The translations under genes were made by a program, and so were the position numbers. Below, piece by piece: positions 26,029 to 34,935 of a DNA stretch of 64,000 nt. Below the pieces are notes generated by a model that did no database searches, was not told where the DNA came from, and worked only from the letters and a program-made list of their open reading frames with translations. Within the stretch, counting starts at the first letter, position 1. Every line of letters begins with the position of its first letter. The DNA is from an uncultured bacterium (GTDB lineage: Bacteria; Hydrogenedentota; Hydrogenedentia; Hydrogenedentales; CAILVY01), in contig CALEDJ010000013.1 of NCBI GenBank assembly GCA_937951485.1, forward strand, positions 4,386 through 68,385. The letters run 5' to 3'.

Positions 26029-27234
26029 CTACGATAAAATGCCTTTTTGCCTCTTGTATGCAAAAATTTCATCCACCGCCCGCCGGTATCCCCCTGCATC
26101 CCGCAACGATTGCCCCAGTTTTCGACTGTTTTGACGGTATCTTTCATCGTGTAGCAGCAACAACACCGCTTCGCGCAGCCGCCCGGGCATCATCCTGTTC
26201 CTGGGGAGCACCACCCCCGCCCCCAGCGCCGCCACATGATTGGCATTCAACACTTGCTCGGCGGTTTGCGGCACAACCACCAGCGGAACGCCGAAACAAA
26301 GCCCCTCGTTCACGCTGTTCATCCCGCCGTGGGTGACAAACACCGACGCCCGTTCCAGTACGCGCAACTGGGGCACGTACCGTTCGGCAATGCAGTGCAC
26401 CGACAAGGCGGCGATTTCCTCATCAGTGATTTTGTCGCCGACCGATATCGCGACCTGTACCCTCTCGCGCGAGAATGCTTCGATACAGGCGCGGTAGAAA
26501 TCCATCCGTGCGTTCAGCACTGTACCGAAGGAAACATATACCAAGGGGCGCCCGTCCAGTTTTTCCCACGGAAAATACGTGTCCTCCAAGCGTTCATCAA
26601 GCGATGACCCGACAAAGCGGTAACGATCGTCAAAAAAGGCCGCATGGGGTTGAAAAGCACGCGAGGTATAGACCAGATTCATCTCTTCATCGGCAAAAAA
26701 ACAATCAAAAAGAGTAAAACGCGGTAAACCGTAGCGTTGCGCAATTTTTCCCGAATCCCGCCAATATCGCCAGAGATCAGGCATAGCGGTAGGAATCATG
26801 CTCAGGCATTCGACCAGAAAGCCACTGTCTGCCCATACGCTTTTTTTTCGGAAGGCAAACGTGGTGATGCTTGAAACCGCCGGGATGCCGAGCACGCAGG
26901 CGAATAGTTTTCCCCAGGCCGCCAGAGAATCATGGATGATATAATCCGGCTGCGAGGCACGAACGGTTTCCAGATGCACCTCCGCAACGGCCAGACAATC
27001 CGCCATGATCCACGCCGGCAGCGTCAGCAGGTTGGGTGGCGCCTCCGTCGGAAGGCGTTCCAACGCGTTCCCATAACTGTGAAATGTCGCTCCCGTCTTT
27101 TCGATCAGTGACTTGAACGCATCCACGGAAAAATACTCCACACGCTCGCCGCGCGCGACCAACTCGCGCACTACAGGCAGCGTAGGATAGGTGTGTCCCC
27201 TCGCAGGCACATTGAAAAAAAGTACTTTTGACAT
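26029..27234 (-). CDS. MGT-type UDP-glycosyltransferase (GT1 fold)
   Basis: 401 residues, ATG 27234. The N-terminal FFNVPARGHTYPTLPVVREL and C-terminal VTHGGMNSVNEGLCFGVPLVV (acceptor and sugar-nucleotide halves) match the macrolide-glycosyltransferase branch of GT1. VYVSFGTV links the halves. HGGMNS and PQTAEQ bind the donor. It would transfer a sugar to a small hydrophobic acceptor or lipid; nothing nearby identifies the acceptor. The ribosome site is weak (AAGG). A 376-base gap separates it from the divergent PmoA gene. Confidence 0.9.
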   Translation of the reverse strand: MSKVLFFNVPARGHTYPTLPVVRELVARGERVEYFSVDAFKSLIEKTGATFHSYGNALERLPTEAPPNLLTLPAWIMADCLAVAEVHLETVRASQPDYIIHDSLAAWGKLFACVLGIPAVSSITTFAFRKKSVWADSGFLVECLSMIPTAMPDLWRYWRDSGKIAQRYGLPRFTLFDCFFADEEMNLVYTSRAFQPHAAFFDDRYRFVGSSLDERLEDTYFPWEKLDGRPLVYVSFGTVLNARMDFYRACIEAFSRERVQVAISVGDKITDEEIAALSVHCIAERYVPQLRVLERASVFVTHGGMNSVNEGLCFGVPLVVVPQTAEQVLNANHVAALGAGVVLPRNRMMPGRLREAVLLLLHDERYRQNSRKLGQSLRDAGGYRRAVDEIFAYKRQKGILS

Positions 27235-27610
27235 GGCCTTTTTCCCAAAGCGCTACGTGACTGCTCGGTGTTTCTCCTCCGCCTCTTTTTCGACAGCGCC
27301 GCTCCCATGCCCTGTCACTCACACGCAGGAACTGCCCCGGAAGCCCTGCCAGGAACACTGCGTACAGTATAACCGGCCTGATCTTTCATTTCACATCAGA
27401 TATCGGCAAGGCTTTCTGGTGCGTCTCGATGCCTAAACTCGACGATATTTCCGAATACGACCTTGTCCCGGACAAGATAAAAAGACGCATTTTGCAAACG
27501 CTTCTCCCATTGTCCAGTTGCGACCATGATCCGCATGTGCTACCATGAACGCGCAAATCACAACCTTTGACAGCCCCAGCATCGGAGGCGCACAAACCGG
27601 AGGGAATTCC
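27235..27610. other. Divergent intergenic region
   Basis: No gene is supported. It should hold the promoters of the GT1 gene (leftward) and the PmoA-like gene (rightward). The only clear signals are a 6-bp stem (CTTGTC/GACAAG, 27462-27476) and the promoter listed next. Confidence 0.6.
27518..27546 (+). promoter_or_regulatory. Candidate promoter of the PmoA-like gene
   Basis: TTGCGA (27518-27523), 17-base spacer and TACCAT (27541-27546), the same -10 and spacer as at 17075-17103. The last spacer bases are alike in both (ATGC and GTGC). Confidence 0.4.
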
Positions 27611-28852
27611 ATGAAAACAATGCCATATGTTCTTGTTTTCGCCATAATCACCACCTTGGCTTCGGGCGTCGTGGCCCAGTCGCTGGACGGCAGGAAGATT
27701 GTGATGAAGGCAGGAGAAATCAAAAGCCTCCATCCGATTGTTGAGATTCCCTGCGATGTCCCGCAAACAGACGCCGTGATCCGTGTCTTTCATGAGGCGA
27801 CCGCAAAGACCTTTCCCGCGACGTTGCGCAACGGGGAATTGGTGTTTATCCCCGAAGGCGCAATGCCCGGCGCAGAACTGACATTTACGGTCCGGGTGGA
27901 GGAGAAAACCGCCGACTATGCGCCACGGGTGCAGGTGCGCAAGGTGGACGGTGCAAAGATTCTTGAGGTGCTGCTTGATGACGTGCACTTCACGTCTTAC
28001 CACTACTCCGAGGATTACAAGAAGCCGTTTTTATGGCCGGTGAAGGCCGAGGGCGGCGTCCATATTACCCGTGATTTTCCCATGGATGTGGAAAGCACGC
28101 CGCGTTCTGCGCGGGACCATCCACATCACAAATCCCTCTGGACAGCCTATGGCGAAGTGAACGGCGTGGACCTCTGGGGTGAAGGCGGCAATTCGGGTGT
28201 GCAGAAAAGCGGAGAACCCACGTGGGGTTCCGGCGACGCCTATGGCTGGATTGCCGTCGCCAACATCTGGCAGGACAAGGACGGCAACCCGATCATCACC
28301 GAAGCGCGCGAGTATCGCTTTTACGCCACGCCGGAAAAGGCACGGATGCTCGACGCCCGGATTACATTCACCGCGGATTACGGCGAGGTAATCTTCACCG
28401 ACACCAAGGAGGGCGGCATCATGGCCGTGCGCATGGCCCCGGAAATTTCCGGCGCGCGCGCCGTGATCACCAACGCGCACGGCGACCAGGGCGAGGCCCG
28501 GTGCTGGGGCAAGCCGTCCCCGTGGTGCGATTACTCCGGCGAGATTGCGGAGGTGGGCTGGCGCGGTCTGGCGATTTTCGACCATCCAGCGAATCTGCGG
28601 CACCCGACCTCCTGGCATGTACGCGGCTATGGACTGATGGGCGCCAACTGCTTCGGATGGTCCTATTTCTCGGAAAAGGACTACAACAAGGGGCTGTTCC
28701 CGGCGGAACGCGGCGACTACACTTTCGCCGCGGGCGACAGCCTCACGTTCAATTACCGTGTCTATGTGCATTCCGGCGATGTAGAGGCGGCCGCCGTAGC
28801 GGACCGCTATGCGGATTACGCCACGGCGCCTGCGGTGCGTTGGGCGGAATGA
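27611..28852 (+). CDS. Exported PmoA/DUF6807-family protein
   Basis: 413 residues from ATG 27611 (GGAGGG 7 bases upstream; the longer frame from 27545 lacks a ribosome site). Signal peptide ends near residue 23 (...VVAQ). The body carries the family's marks: YKKPFLWPVKAEGG, DHPHHKSLW and VNGVDLWGE, with RDHPHHKS the most characteristic. Despite the family name it is not a methane monooxygenase subunit; such proteins occur beside Gfo/Idh/MocA and glycan genes, and the molecular role is unknown. An XRE-cupin gene follows 64 bases later. Confidence 0.9.
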   Translation: MKTMPYVLVFAIITTLASGVVAQSLDGRKIVMKAGEIKSLHPIVEIPCDVPQTDAVIRVFHEATAKTFPATLRNGELVFIPEGAMPGAELTFTVRVEEKTADYAPRVQVRKVDGAKILEVLLDDVHFTSYHYSEDYKKPFLWPVKAEGGVHITRDFPMDVESTPRSARDHPHHKSLWTAYGEVNGVDLWGEGGNSGVQKSGEPTWGSGDAYGWIAVANIWQDKDGNPIITEAREYRFYATPEKARMLDARITFTADYGEVIFTDTKEGGIMAVRMAPEISGARAVITNAHGDQGEARCWGKPSPWCDYSGEIAEVGWRGLAIFDHPANLRHPTSWHVRGYGLMGANCFGWSYFSEKDYNKGLFPAERGDYTFAAGDSLTFNYRVYVHSGDVEAAAVADRYADYATAPAVRWAE

Positions 28853-28916
28853 GAGCCGATGTTTGGGTGTGAAAATGCCGATGCGGACGCGTCAAAGCGT
28901 CCGGGAGAATCGAATC

Positions 28917-29492
28917 ATGCATGACAAGACGCGGGTGGGGGAGAGGATTCGTGAAATCCGGGAGAACCAGGACTTCTCGGTGGCGGAATTAGCCGAACGC
29001 AGCCAGTGCAGCCCGGAAGTGATTGAGCAGCTGGAGGCCGGACAAATGACGCCTTCCCTGGCCCCATTGCTGAAAATTGCGCGCGGACTGGGCGTGCGCC
29101 TCGGCGCATTGCTTGATGATGATCCCCATCCCGGCGCAATCGTGGTGCGCGCGGGGCAATCCGAAAATGTGGTGCGCTTTTCCGGCATCCGCACGGCCAG
29201 TATGAGTACGCTGGATTTTCACCCCCTCGCCCAGAACAAACAGGACCGCCACATGGAGCCGTTTGTGATTGACGTGCATCCCACCGTGGACGAGGACTGC
29301 CTCTTGTCCGCCCACGAAGGCGAGGAATTCATTTATGTGCTGTCCGGCCAGATTGAGGTGACCTATGGCAAGGACATGCACCGGCTCTCCTCCGGCGACA
29401 GCATCTACTACGATTCCGTCGTGCCCCATGAGGTGCGCGCCGCCGGCGATGCGCCGGCCAAGATTGTAGCCGTGGTCTACACCCCCGTATAG
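28917..29492 (+). CDS. XRE helix-turn-helix regulator with C-terminal cupin
   Basis: 191 residues from ATG 28917 (GGGAG 9 bases upstream). N-terminal HTH_3 (residues about 8-62: ERIREIRENQDFSVAELAERS...IEQLEAG), C-terminal cupin (about 120-188: EGEEFIYVLSGQIEV...LSSGDSIYYDSVVPHEV). Such proteins (PuuR-, SutR-like) bind DNA and sense a small ligand via the cupin. It probably controls neighbours; the PmoA-like gene just upstream and the convergent transporter are candidates. Confidence 0.93.
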   Translation: MHDKTRVGERIREIRENQDFSVAELAERSQCSPEVIEQLEAGQMTPSLAPLLKIARGLGVRLGALLDDDPHPGAIVVRAGQSENVVRFSGIRTASMSTLDFHPLAQNKQDRHMEPFVIDVHPTVDEDCLLSAHEGEEFIYVLSGQIEVTYGKDMHRLSSGDSIYYDSVVPHEVRAAGDAPAKIVAVVYTPV

Positions 29493-29602
29493 GGCGTGCG
29501 GGGGCCGCTCTGCTGCATCGGCGCTGCAAGACTGTCATGCGTGGTGCGCGATGCGGCGTCGTCCATGCGGTGAGAATGTCGCCCACGATACCACAGCGGT
29601 AT

Positions 29603-31402
29603 TCAGAACGGCCAAACCAAGGGGATCAGCACCATAGCGGCCAGGAACAAGACCAGGTGCAACGGCATGCCGACGCGAAGAAAGTCGCTGAACTTGTAGC
29701 CGCCGGGGCCGAACACCATGAGATTAGTCTGGTATCCGATGGGGGTGACAAAACTTGCCGACGCGGCGAACGTGATGGCCATGACCAGTGGTCGCGGGGA
29801 AACCGCGCTGCGCTCAGCGATGGCCAGCGCAAAAGGAAACACAAGGGCGGCGGCCGCATTGTTCGTGATCAACTCCGTGAAAACCCCGGTCATGAGGTAG
29901 ACGCCCGCGAGCACGGCATACGGTCCCCAATGCCCCATGGATGCCACCGTGTATTCCGCGATCACCTCGACGAATCCGGACGCCATTAACGCCTTGCCCA
30001 CACCGAAGGCCGCCCCGATGGTCACCAGAGTCCGCCAATCCACACTCTGGCGGGCGTCGGCCACCGAAATACACCGTGTCAGCAGCATCAATCCGGCCAC
30101 CACAAACGCCGCCATCACGATGTCCACAACCCCCGATGCCATCAGTACAAGAAGCAACACGAGCAGGCCCAGCGATATGGCCGCCTTGTCATAACGGAAC
30201 GGACGCGCATCCTCGATGCCGCCTACCAACAGAAAGTCGCGATTGTTGCGGTTGGCGCGCACGAAGTGCGCCCCCGCCTGGAGCAATAACGTGTCGCCGG
30301 GACGCAACACGATGTCGCCCACCCGTCCATGGAGCCGCTCGCCCCCGCGATGCACCGCCACAATCGCCGCATTGTAGCGCGCCCGGAAATCAGCATCGCG
30401 CACCGTCTTGCCCAACACAGGCGATACGCCCGACACCACCGCCTCACACAGCACCTGGTCCCGCTGTTGCATGGAAACCGATGCGTAACTCGCATCCGCC
30501 ACCGGCGACAAACCCTTGATTCGCTCCAAATCAACAATTGTGCTCACCACCCCTGTAAAGGTAAGAATGTCGCCGACGCGCAGTTTCTGGTCCGGCGTGA
30601 CAGGCGCGATAATGTCGCCTTGCCGCTGAATTTCAATTAGAAACAGTCCTGGCAGATGACGCAGCCCCGCTTCTTCCACACCCTTGCCAGCGAGGCTGCA
30701 CCCTTCCTCCACCCGCAGATTCACCAGATATTCCCGCGACCGTTGCGACAACTGCTCCAGAAACCCCTCGCGGTCGGGCAGGAGCCTGCGGCCCAGCCAC
30801 AGCATATACGCCACGCCGATAATGGCATACGGCACCCCCACATAACTCAACTCAAAAAGCCGCATCGGGCGAAGCGTCTCCGATAAACCCGGATCACGCG
30901 CCGCCGCATCAATCATCAGGCCGTTCACCACAAGGTTCGTGCTCGTTCCGATCAGGGTGCACGTGCCGCCCAGAATGCAGAAGTACGACAGCGGCAACAG
31001 CAAGCGCGACGGCGATACCTGCCGCCGCTTGCACCACTCCTGCACAATCGGAATGAACATGCTCACAATCGGCGTGTTGTTCAAAAACGCCGACATGCCC
31101 GTCACACTCAACGCCATCCGCACCATCGCGCCCCGTTCCGTCTGCGCGCGGCCCAACACCCATGAACCAATCCTGCTCAACGTGCCCGTCTCACGAAGCC
31201 CCGCCGCCACCACATACAGCGCCCCCACCGTCAACATACCCGTATTCGAAAACCCGTGAAACGCATCCTCCGGCGTAATCACTCCTGCCAGCGCAAACGC
31301 CACCACCGCCCCCACAAGCAGCGCATCCGGCGCAAGGTTCGCCGCCAGACCGGCAAAAACAGCCACCAGCACCCCAACACTGAACCACGCTTCCCAGCCC
31401 AT
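29603..31402 (-). CDS. SLC13/DASS-family transporter with two RCK_C (TrkA-C) domains
   Basis: 599 residues, ATG 31402 (GGAAGGA upstream). Hydrophobic segments on both sides of a soluble middle that holds two TrkA-C-like domains (about residues 215-300 and 310-395). The paired substrate loops are clear: AFLNNTPIV and GTSTNLVVNG in the first half, TELITNNAAAALVFP and GYQTNLMVF in the second. It should be a sodium-coupled anion (dicarboxylate or sulfate) transporter; the substrate is unknown. It ends 110 bases from the convergent XRE-cupin gene. Confidence 0.92.
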   Translation of the reverse strand: MGWEAWFSVGVLVAVFAGLAANLAPDALLVGAVVAFALAGVITPEDAFHGFSNTGMLTVGALYVVAAGLRETGTLSRIGSWVLGRAQTERGAMVRMALSVTGMSAFLNNTPIVSMFIPIVQEWCKRRQVSPSRLLLPLSYFCILGGTCTLIGTSTNLVVNGLMIDAAARDPGLSETLRPMRLFELSYVGVPYAIIGVAYMLWLGRRLLPDREGFLEQLSQRSREYLVNLRVEEGCSLAGKGVEEAGLRHLPGLFLIEIQRQGDIIAPVTPDQKLRVGDILTFTGVVSTIVDLERIKGLSPVADASYASVSMQQRDQVLCEAVVSGVSPVLGKTVRDADFRARYNAAIVAVHRGGERLHGRVGDIVLRPGDTLLLQAGAHFVRANRNNRDFLLVGGIEDARPFRYDKAAISLGLLVLLLVLMASGVVDIVMAAFVVAGLMLLTRCISVADARQSVDWRTLVTIGAAFGVGKALMASGFVEVIAEYTVASMGHWGPYAVLAGVYLMTGVFTELITNNAAAALVFPFALAIAERSAVSPRPLVMAITFAASASFVTPIGYQTNLMVFGPGGYKFSDFLRVGMPLHLVLFLAAMVLIPLVWPF

Positions 31403-31604
31403 GCAGGCATCCTTCCCATCGTCTTGAAATAATGGACGTAATCCTAGTCATTCCAATGCGCCACCGTCAATTTGCATTCAATCCGACGAGACTGATAAGG
31501 TTCCAGATTATGCGCGCCGCGACGGCGGTAATCCGGACAACAAGAGCACTTTCTCGCGCCGCAGCGCCACATTTCCATTGAACTGTCCCGGAAAGCACCG
31601 CGCC

Positions 31605-31681
31605 GGGCGGTTAGCTCAGTCGGCTAGAGCACCTGCCTTACACGCAGGGTGTCGCAGGTTCGAATCCTGCACCGCCCACCA
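31605..31681 (+). tRNA. tRNA-Val (anticodon TAC)
   Basis: A 77-base cloverleaf with the acceptor stem GGGCGGT/ACCGCCC, anticodon TAC at 31639-31641 (loop CTTACAC), T loop TTCGAAT and a genome-encoded CCA at the 3' end. It reads valine GUA codons. No other tRNA is adjacent. Confidence 0.97.
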
Positions 31682-32315
31682 TTTTGCTTTCACTCGAAAT
31701 TCTCTATCCGTAAAACCTCGGCGGTGTGCGCGTCCATCCCAATGGATCGCACACCGCCCTTTATTTACGGGATTTTTTCGATGTGCCCTCCCTGACACCG
31801 CACCGGTTTCAACTCGCCCCCCGATCACACATCTGTCCCTATATGGACATGCCCTCGGCGACTTCCGGCGCTCACCCTGGAAGATATGGCCATCTTTCCC
31901 TGTATGGACAGGCCCGCGACTGTGTTGAAGCGACGCGGCTTGCTCTCCCGTTCCAACTCGCCGGACATAGTGAAAACATACGGTTCCTGAATTGCCGAAT
32001 CTGCGCTGATCATTGCAGGCACTTGTTCCAAACCCAAGTCTGGGAGATGCCGTACCAGAGAGCATGGATAAAGGCAAGTGGAATCCACAGTCATCCCATA
32101 GGTTCTGATTTTCCGTTGTAAGCCCTTTGTTTTCATTGCCTGAATGGTGTTTTGAGCACATAGGGTGTTCATAATTTTCTCTAATCTGCGTGTGGGCTTT
32201 GTCAAGAACGGTCATGTGCTGTCCCACAGCATTGTTGGTGAGAAAGGTCATCTCCACCCCGCGCTGTCCAAAATATTCTTAGCATTGAGAATAGCCTTCG
32301 ATCATGTTGGATTTC
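31682..32315. other. Intergenic region without a supported gene
   Basis: No gene holds up: the longest frames either are antisense to the tRNA or have no ribosome site or domain. One weak feature is a duplicated stretch of about 30 bases 60 apart (near 31828 and 31888), each with a TGTCC/GGACA-like centre. It could be old repeat debris. Confidence 0.6.
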
Positions 32316-32524
32316 CCCCTCACCCCACCCCTCTCCCGGAGGGAGAGGGAGCGACAGCATTACGCAGGTTGCGCGGTAAACACCCTCTCCCGGAGGGAGA
32401 GGGAGCGACAGCATTCCTCAGGTTGCGCGGTAAACACCCTCTCCCGCTGGTAGAGGGCGCAACAGCATTCCTCAGGTGGCGCGGTAAACACCCTCTCCCA
32501 TTGGGAGAGGGGTGGGGTGAGGGG
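32316..32524. repeat. Palindromic intergenic element with 54-bp tandem units
   Basis: The 209-base element has perfect 22-bp terminal inverted repeats (32316-32337 and 32503-32524). Between them about 3.6 copies of a 54-bp unit start near 32327, 32381, 32435 and 32489; most carry a palindrome CCCTCTCCC/GGGAGAGGG with a 3-base loop. Because 54 is divisible by 3, frames stay open through it on both strands, but no gene is likely. This resembles the small non-autonomous palindromic elements seen in many bacterial genomes. Confidence 0.88.
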
Positions 32525-32736
32525 AAAAAAAACAGAACACCTTGGTACACGGGTCAATGACGTCTCAGGAATCCCACGGAGAGGTTTGCGTATAAGATAA
32601 GCCCGCCACATTATTTTGATTCAACAGGATTTTCCAAGGGTTTCGGGCATGGTCTTTCATCTTCTTAATAATATATTTAGCACAAAAATAATAAAATATA
32701 TATATGCAAAATTGTACTTTTCGTGCTGAGGTTTCC
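32525..32736. other. AT-rich stretch downstream of the kinase pair
   Basis: No gene. Positions about 32668-32712 are almost entirely A/T. It follows the end of the kinase operon (minus strand), so it may help terminate that transcript, but no clear hairpin with a T run was found. Confidence 0.5.
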
Positions 32737-34908
32737 TCAGAAACGAATTGCTTCCAGTCGCACCATGACCACGCTTGGCGACCGGGGCGCGGGAACGAGG
32801 GCATAATGTCCGTCTTCGGAGAGGATAAGCCCCTGCCTTACCCCGCTGTCGAGGAAAGTCAACTGCTTTCTGGCGTGCGGCGGAACCGCATCCATCGCCC
32901 AAACCTGGAGGCGATTAGCGTGGTCCAGGGCCGGCGCCACGCAATAGTCCCCCTGCGGCCGCCAGACCGCTTCTTCTCCGGGACCCAACGCGGCGAGGGT
33001 CGCCCCGTCAGCAAGGTTGATTTGGCGAATCATGCGCGGTCCATCCACAGATTGCACGGCGCAAAGCAGGCTTTGTCCATCGGGATGGAAAGGCGATTGG
33101 GCCATTTGAATATCCCCATCCAGTAGAATCCTGCTTTCCATGCGCCTCCCATGGATTTCACCCAGCCGGAGTTCCTTGCGGCCATGCGACTCCCCGCAGA
33201 GATAGACAACGGCGCTTCCGTCCGCGCGCAGCGCGACCTGGCGAATGGAAGATGTATGCGCAACCAATTCCGTATTCTTCGATATGCCTTCGAGGGCAGT
33301 GGTCTCGATGACCCAATGATGCGCCTCAAGTCGGCGCACCAACATCATTTCGTCGCCCTTCGGCGACGCCGCCAGCGCTGCTGCCGGATAATCTGCAACG
33401 GTCCGCATCGTGCCGCCGGTCAATCCCAAGAATAGCGTCCTGCTCCCTGTGGCGAGATATGCGCCCGGCTCCCCATTGCCCGCGGCGCCGCCTGCAAGCA
33501 AGCGAAACGACGCGACGTGCCCATCCGGAAGGGGTGCTAACATGACGGCGGCATCCTGGACGGATGGATTCGTTACGGCGATCATCCGCTGTCCCTGTCG
33601 GGGCGTATTGGGCAGGCCCGTAAACTCGATCACGGCATCCGCAAAGCCGCCCGCCCAGTACATGCCGGCGACCTCAAAATCGGGCAGGGAAAAATGGGCC
33701 ACCGAGACAGCGGCAGTTTCTTCCTTGAATCGCGCCACGGGCGGCGCGTGAAACCAGCGGCTTGCATCCTGAGCCGCCTTCAAATCCGGAATGAGGCCGC
33801 TGCGCGCGGCGATCATGTGTTCCGCCACTGGTTTCAGCAGCATCGTGGCGGATACCACGATCAGCAGCAATGTGACACCAGCAACAGCCAAGCGCACTGC
33901 TTTGCTCAATTCAAACCAGCGTCGCCGCAATCGGTTGAGGATTTTCGTCCTGGGACGCATCTCGGTGGTCGTTTCGCGACGCAACGCATGCGCGGGCGTA
34001 TGCGGCAAAGAACTACGGAAAGCCGCGATGGCATTGCTCATCTGGTCGGCCTGTTCATCCAGCGGCAGTCCTTGCAGGACGCGTTCAATCGCATGCTGCA
34101 ATGCCCGCGCGTTTTTCGGGCGATCCAGGGGGTTCTTCTCGATCATGTGGGCGATGAGGCGTTCGACCGAATCGGGCACGTCCGGAGCATAGGTCCGCAG
34201 TCTGGCCGGCGGCATATGCGCGATCTTCTGGACCAGTTCCACCGGGTTGGCGGCTTCAAAAGGCAATCTTCCGGAGATGCATTGAAACAACAATACACCC
34301 AGCGAGTAGATGTCGCTGGCGGGGGAGACCTCTTTGTTCCGGCAGCGTTCCGGGCACATGTATTGTGGCGTGCCCAGTCGCATTCCGTCCTGGGTGAGTT
34401 GCGAGGACGCATTGAGGATTTTCGCGATCCCGAAATCCGTCACATGCGCCTTGCCGGTCCTGTCAATAATGATGTTCGCGGGCTTGATGTCGCGGTGAAT
34501 GATCATGGCGTCATGCGCGCAGGCCAGGGCGGCGGCCACCTGCGCGCCAATTTCCAGGGCTTCGCGCCAGGGCATGGGGCCGTTGGCCGTCAGCATGTCG
34601 CTGAGGGAAACGCCCTCGATGAATTCCATGGCGATATAAGGAATCCTGCCCACCGTTCCCACGGAATACACGCGGACGATATTGGGATGGTCCAATTGCG
34701 CAAATGCCTTTGCCTCTTGCTTGAACCGCGCGATGATCTGGGGCTGCGCACGGAATTCGTCTCGCAGAATTTTCAGCGCAACCGTCCGGCCGAGGGTCAG
34801 GTCAACGGCGCGATAGACCACGCCCATCCCCCCCGATCCCGTGGTCTCCAGAATTTCATAGCCCCCGAAGACGTAGCGTTCCGGCGCGTGGCTGATGCCT
34901 CTGCTCAT
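32737..34908 (-). CDS. Membrane Ser/Thr protein kinase with C-terminal beta-propeller-like region
   Basis: 723 residues, ATG 34908. Kinase domain (about 16-280): GSGGMGVVY, catalytic lysine K46, HRDIKPAN with D140, DFG 158-160, and APE-like CPE. One membrane helix (about 338-360) and an extracytoplasmic region of about 350 residues with repeated WRPQGDY/FHPDGQS-type turns like PD40/TolB propellers. It would sense through the outer domain and phosphorylate proteins inside. It follows the next upstream kinase by 27 bases, so both are one operon. Confidence 0.93.
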   Translation of the reverse strand: MSRGISHAPERYVFGGYEILETTGSGGMGVVYRAVDLTLGRTVALKILRDEFRAQPQIIARFKQEAKAFAQLDHPNIVRVYSVGTVGRIPYIAMEFIEGVSLSDMLTANGPMPWREALEIGAQVAAALACAHDAMIIHRDIKPANIIIDRTGKAHVTDFGIAKILNASSQLTQDGMRLGTPQYMCPERCRNKEVSPASDIYSLGVLLFQCISGRLPFEAANPVELVQKIAHMPPARLRTYAPDVPDSVERLIAHMIEKNPLDRPKNARALQHAIERVLQGLPLDEQADQMSNAIAAFRSSLPHTPAHALRRETTTEMRPRTKILNRLRRRWFELSKAVRLAVAGVTLLLIVVSATMLLKPVAEHMIAARSGLIPDLKAAQDASRWFHAPPVARFKEETAAVSVAHFSLPDFEVAGMYWAGGFADAVIEFTGLPNTPRQGQRMIAVTNPSVQDAAVMLAPLPDGHVASFRLLAGGAAGNGEPGAYLATGSRTLFLGLTGGTMRTVADYPAAALAASPKGDEMMLVRRLEAHHWVIETTALEGISKNTELVAHTSSIRQVALRADGSAVVYLCGESHGRKELRLGEIHGRRMESRILLDGDIQMAQSPFHPDGQSLLCAVQSVDGPRMIRQINLADGATLAALGPGEEAVWRPQGDYCVAPALDHANRLQVWAMDAVPPHARKQLTFLDSGVRQGLILSEDGHYALVPAPRSPSVVMVRLEAIRF

Positions 34909-34935
34909 ATCGTCGGTGCTCCCGGCGGCGATGAT

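Noticed and set aside
31616-32257. 213-residue frame on the minus strand
   Set aside because: Its 3' part is antisense to tRNA-Val (the common AVQDSNLRHPACKAGALAD shadow), so not a gene.
32327-32524. CRISPR-like array
   Set aside because: Units are contiguous copies with no unique spacers, and no cas genes are nearby.
32165-32560. Repeat-rich reading frames (HPLPEGEG-type)
   Set aside because: Created by the 54-bp non-coding units, open on both strands because 54 is divisible by 3.
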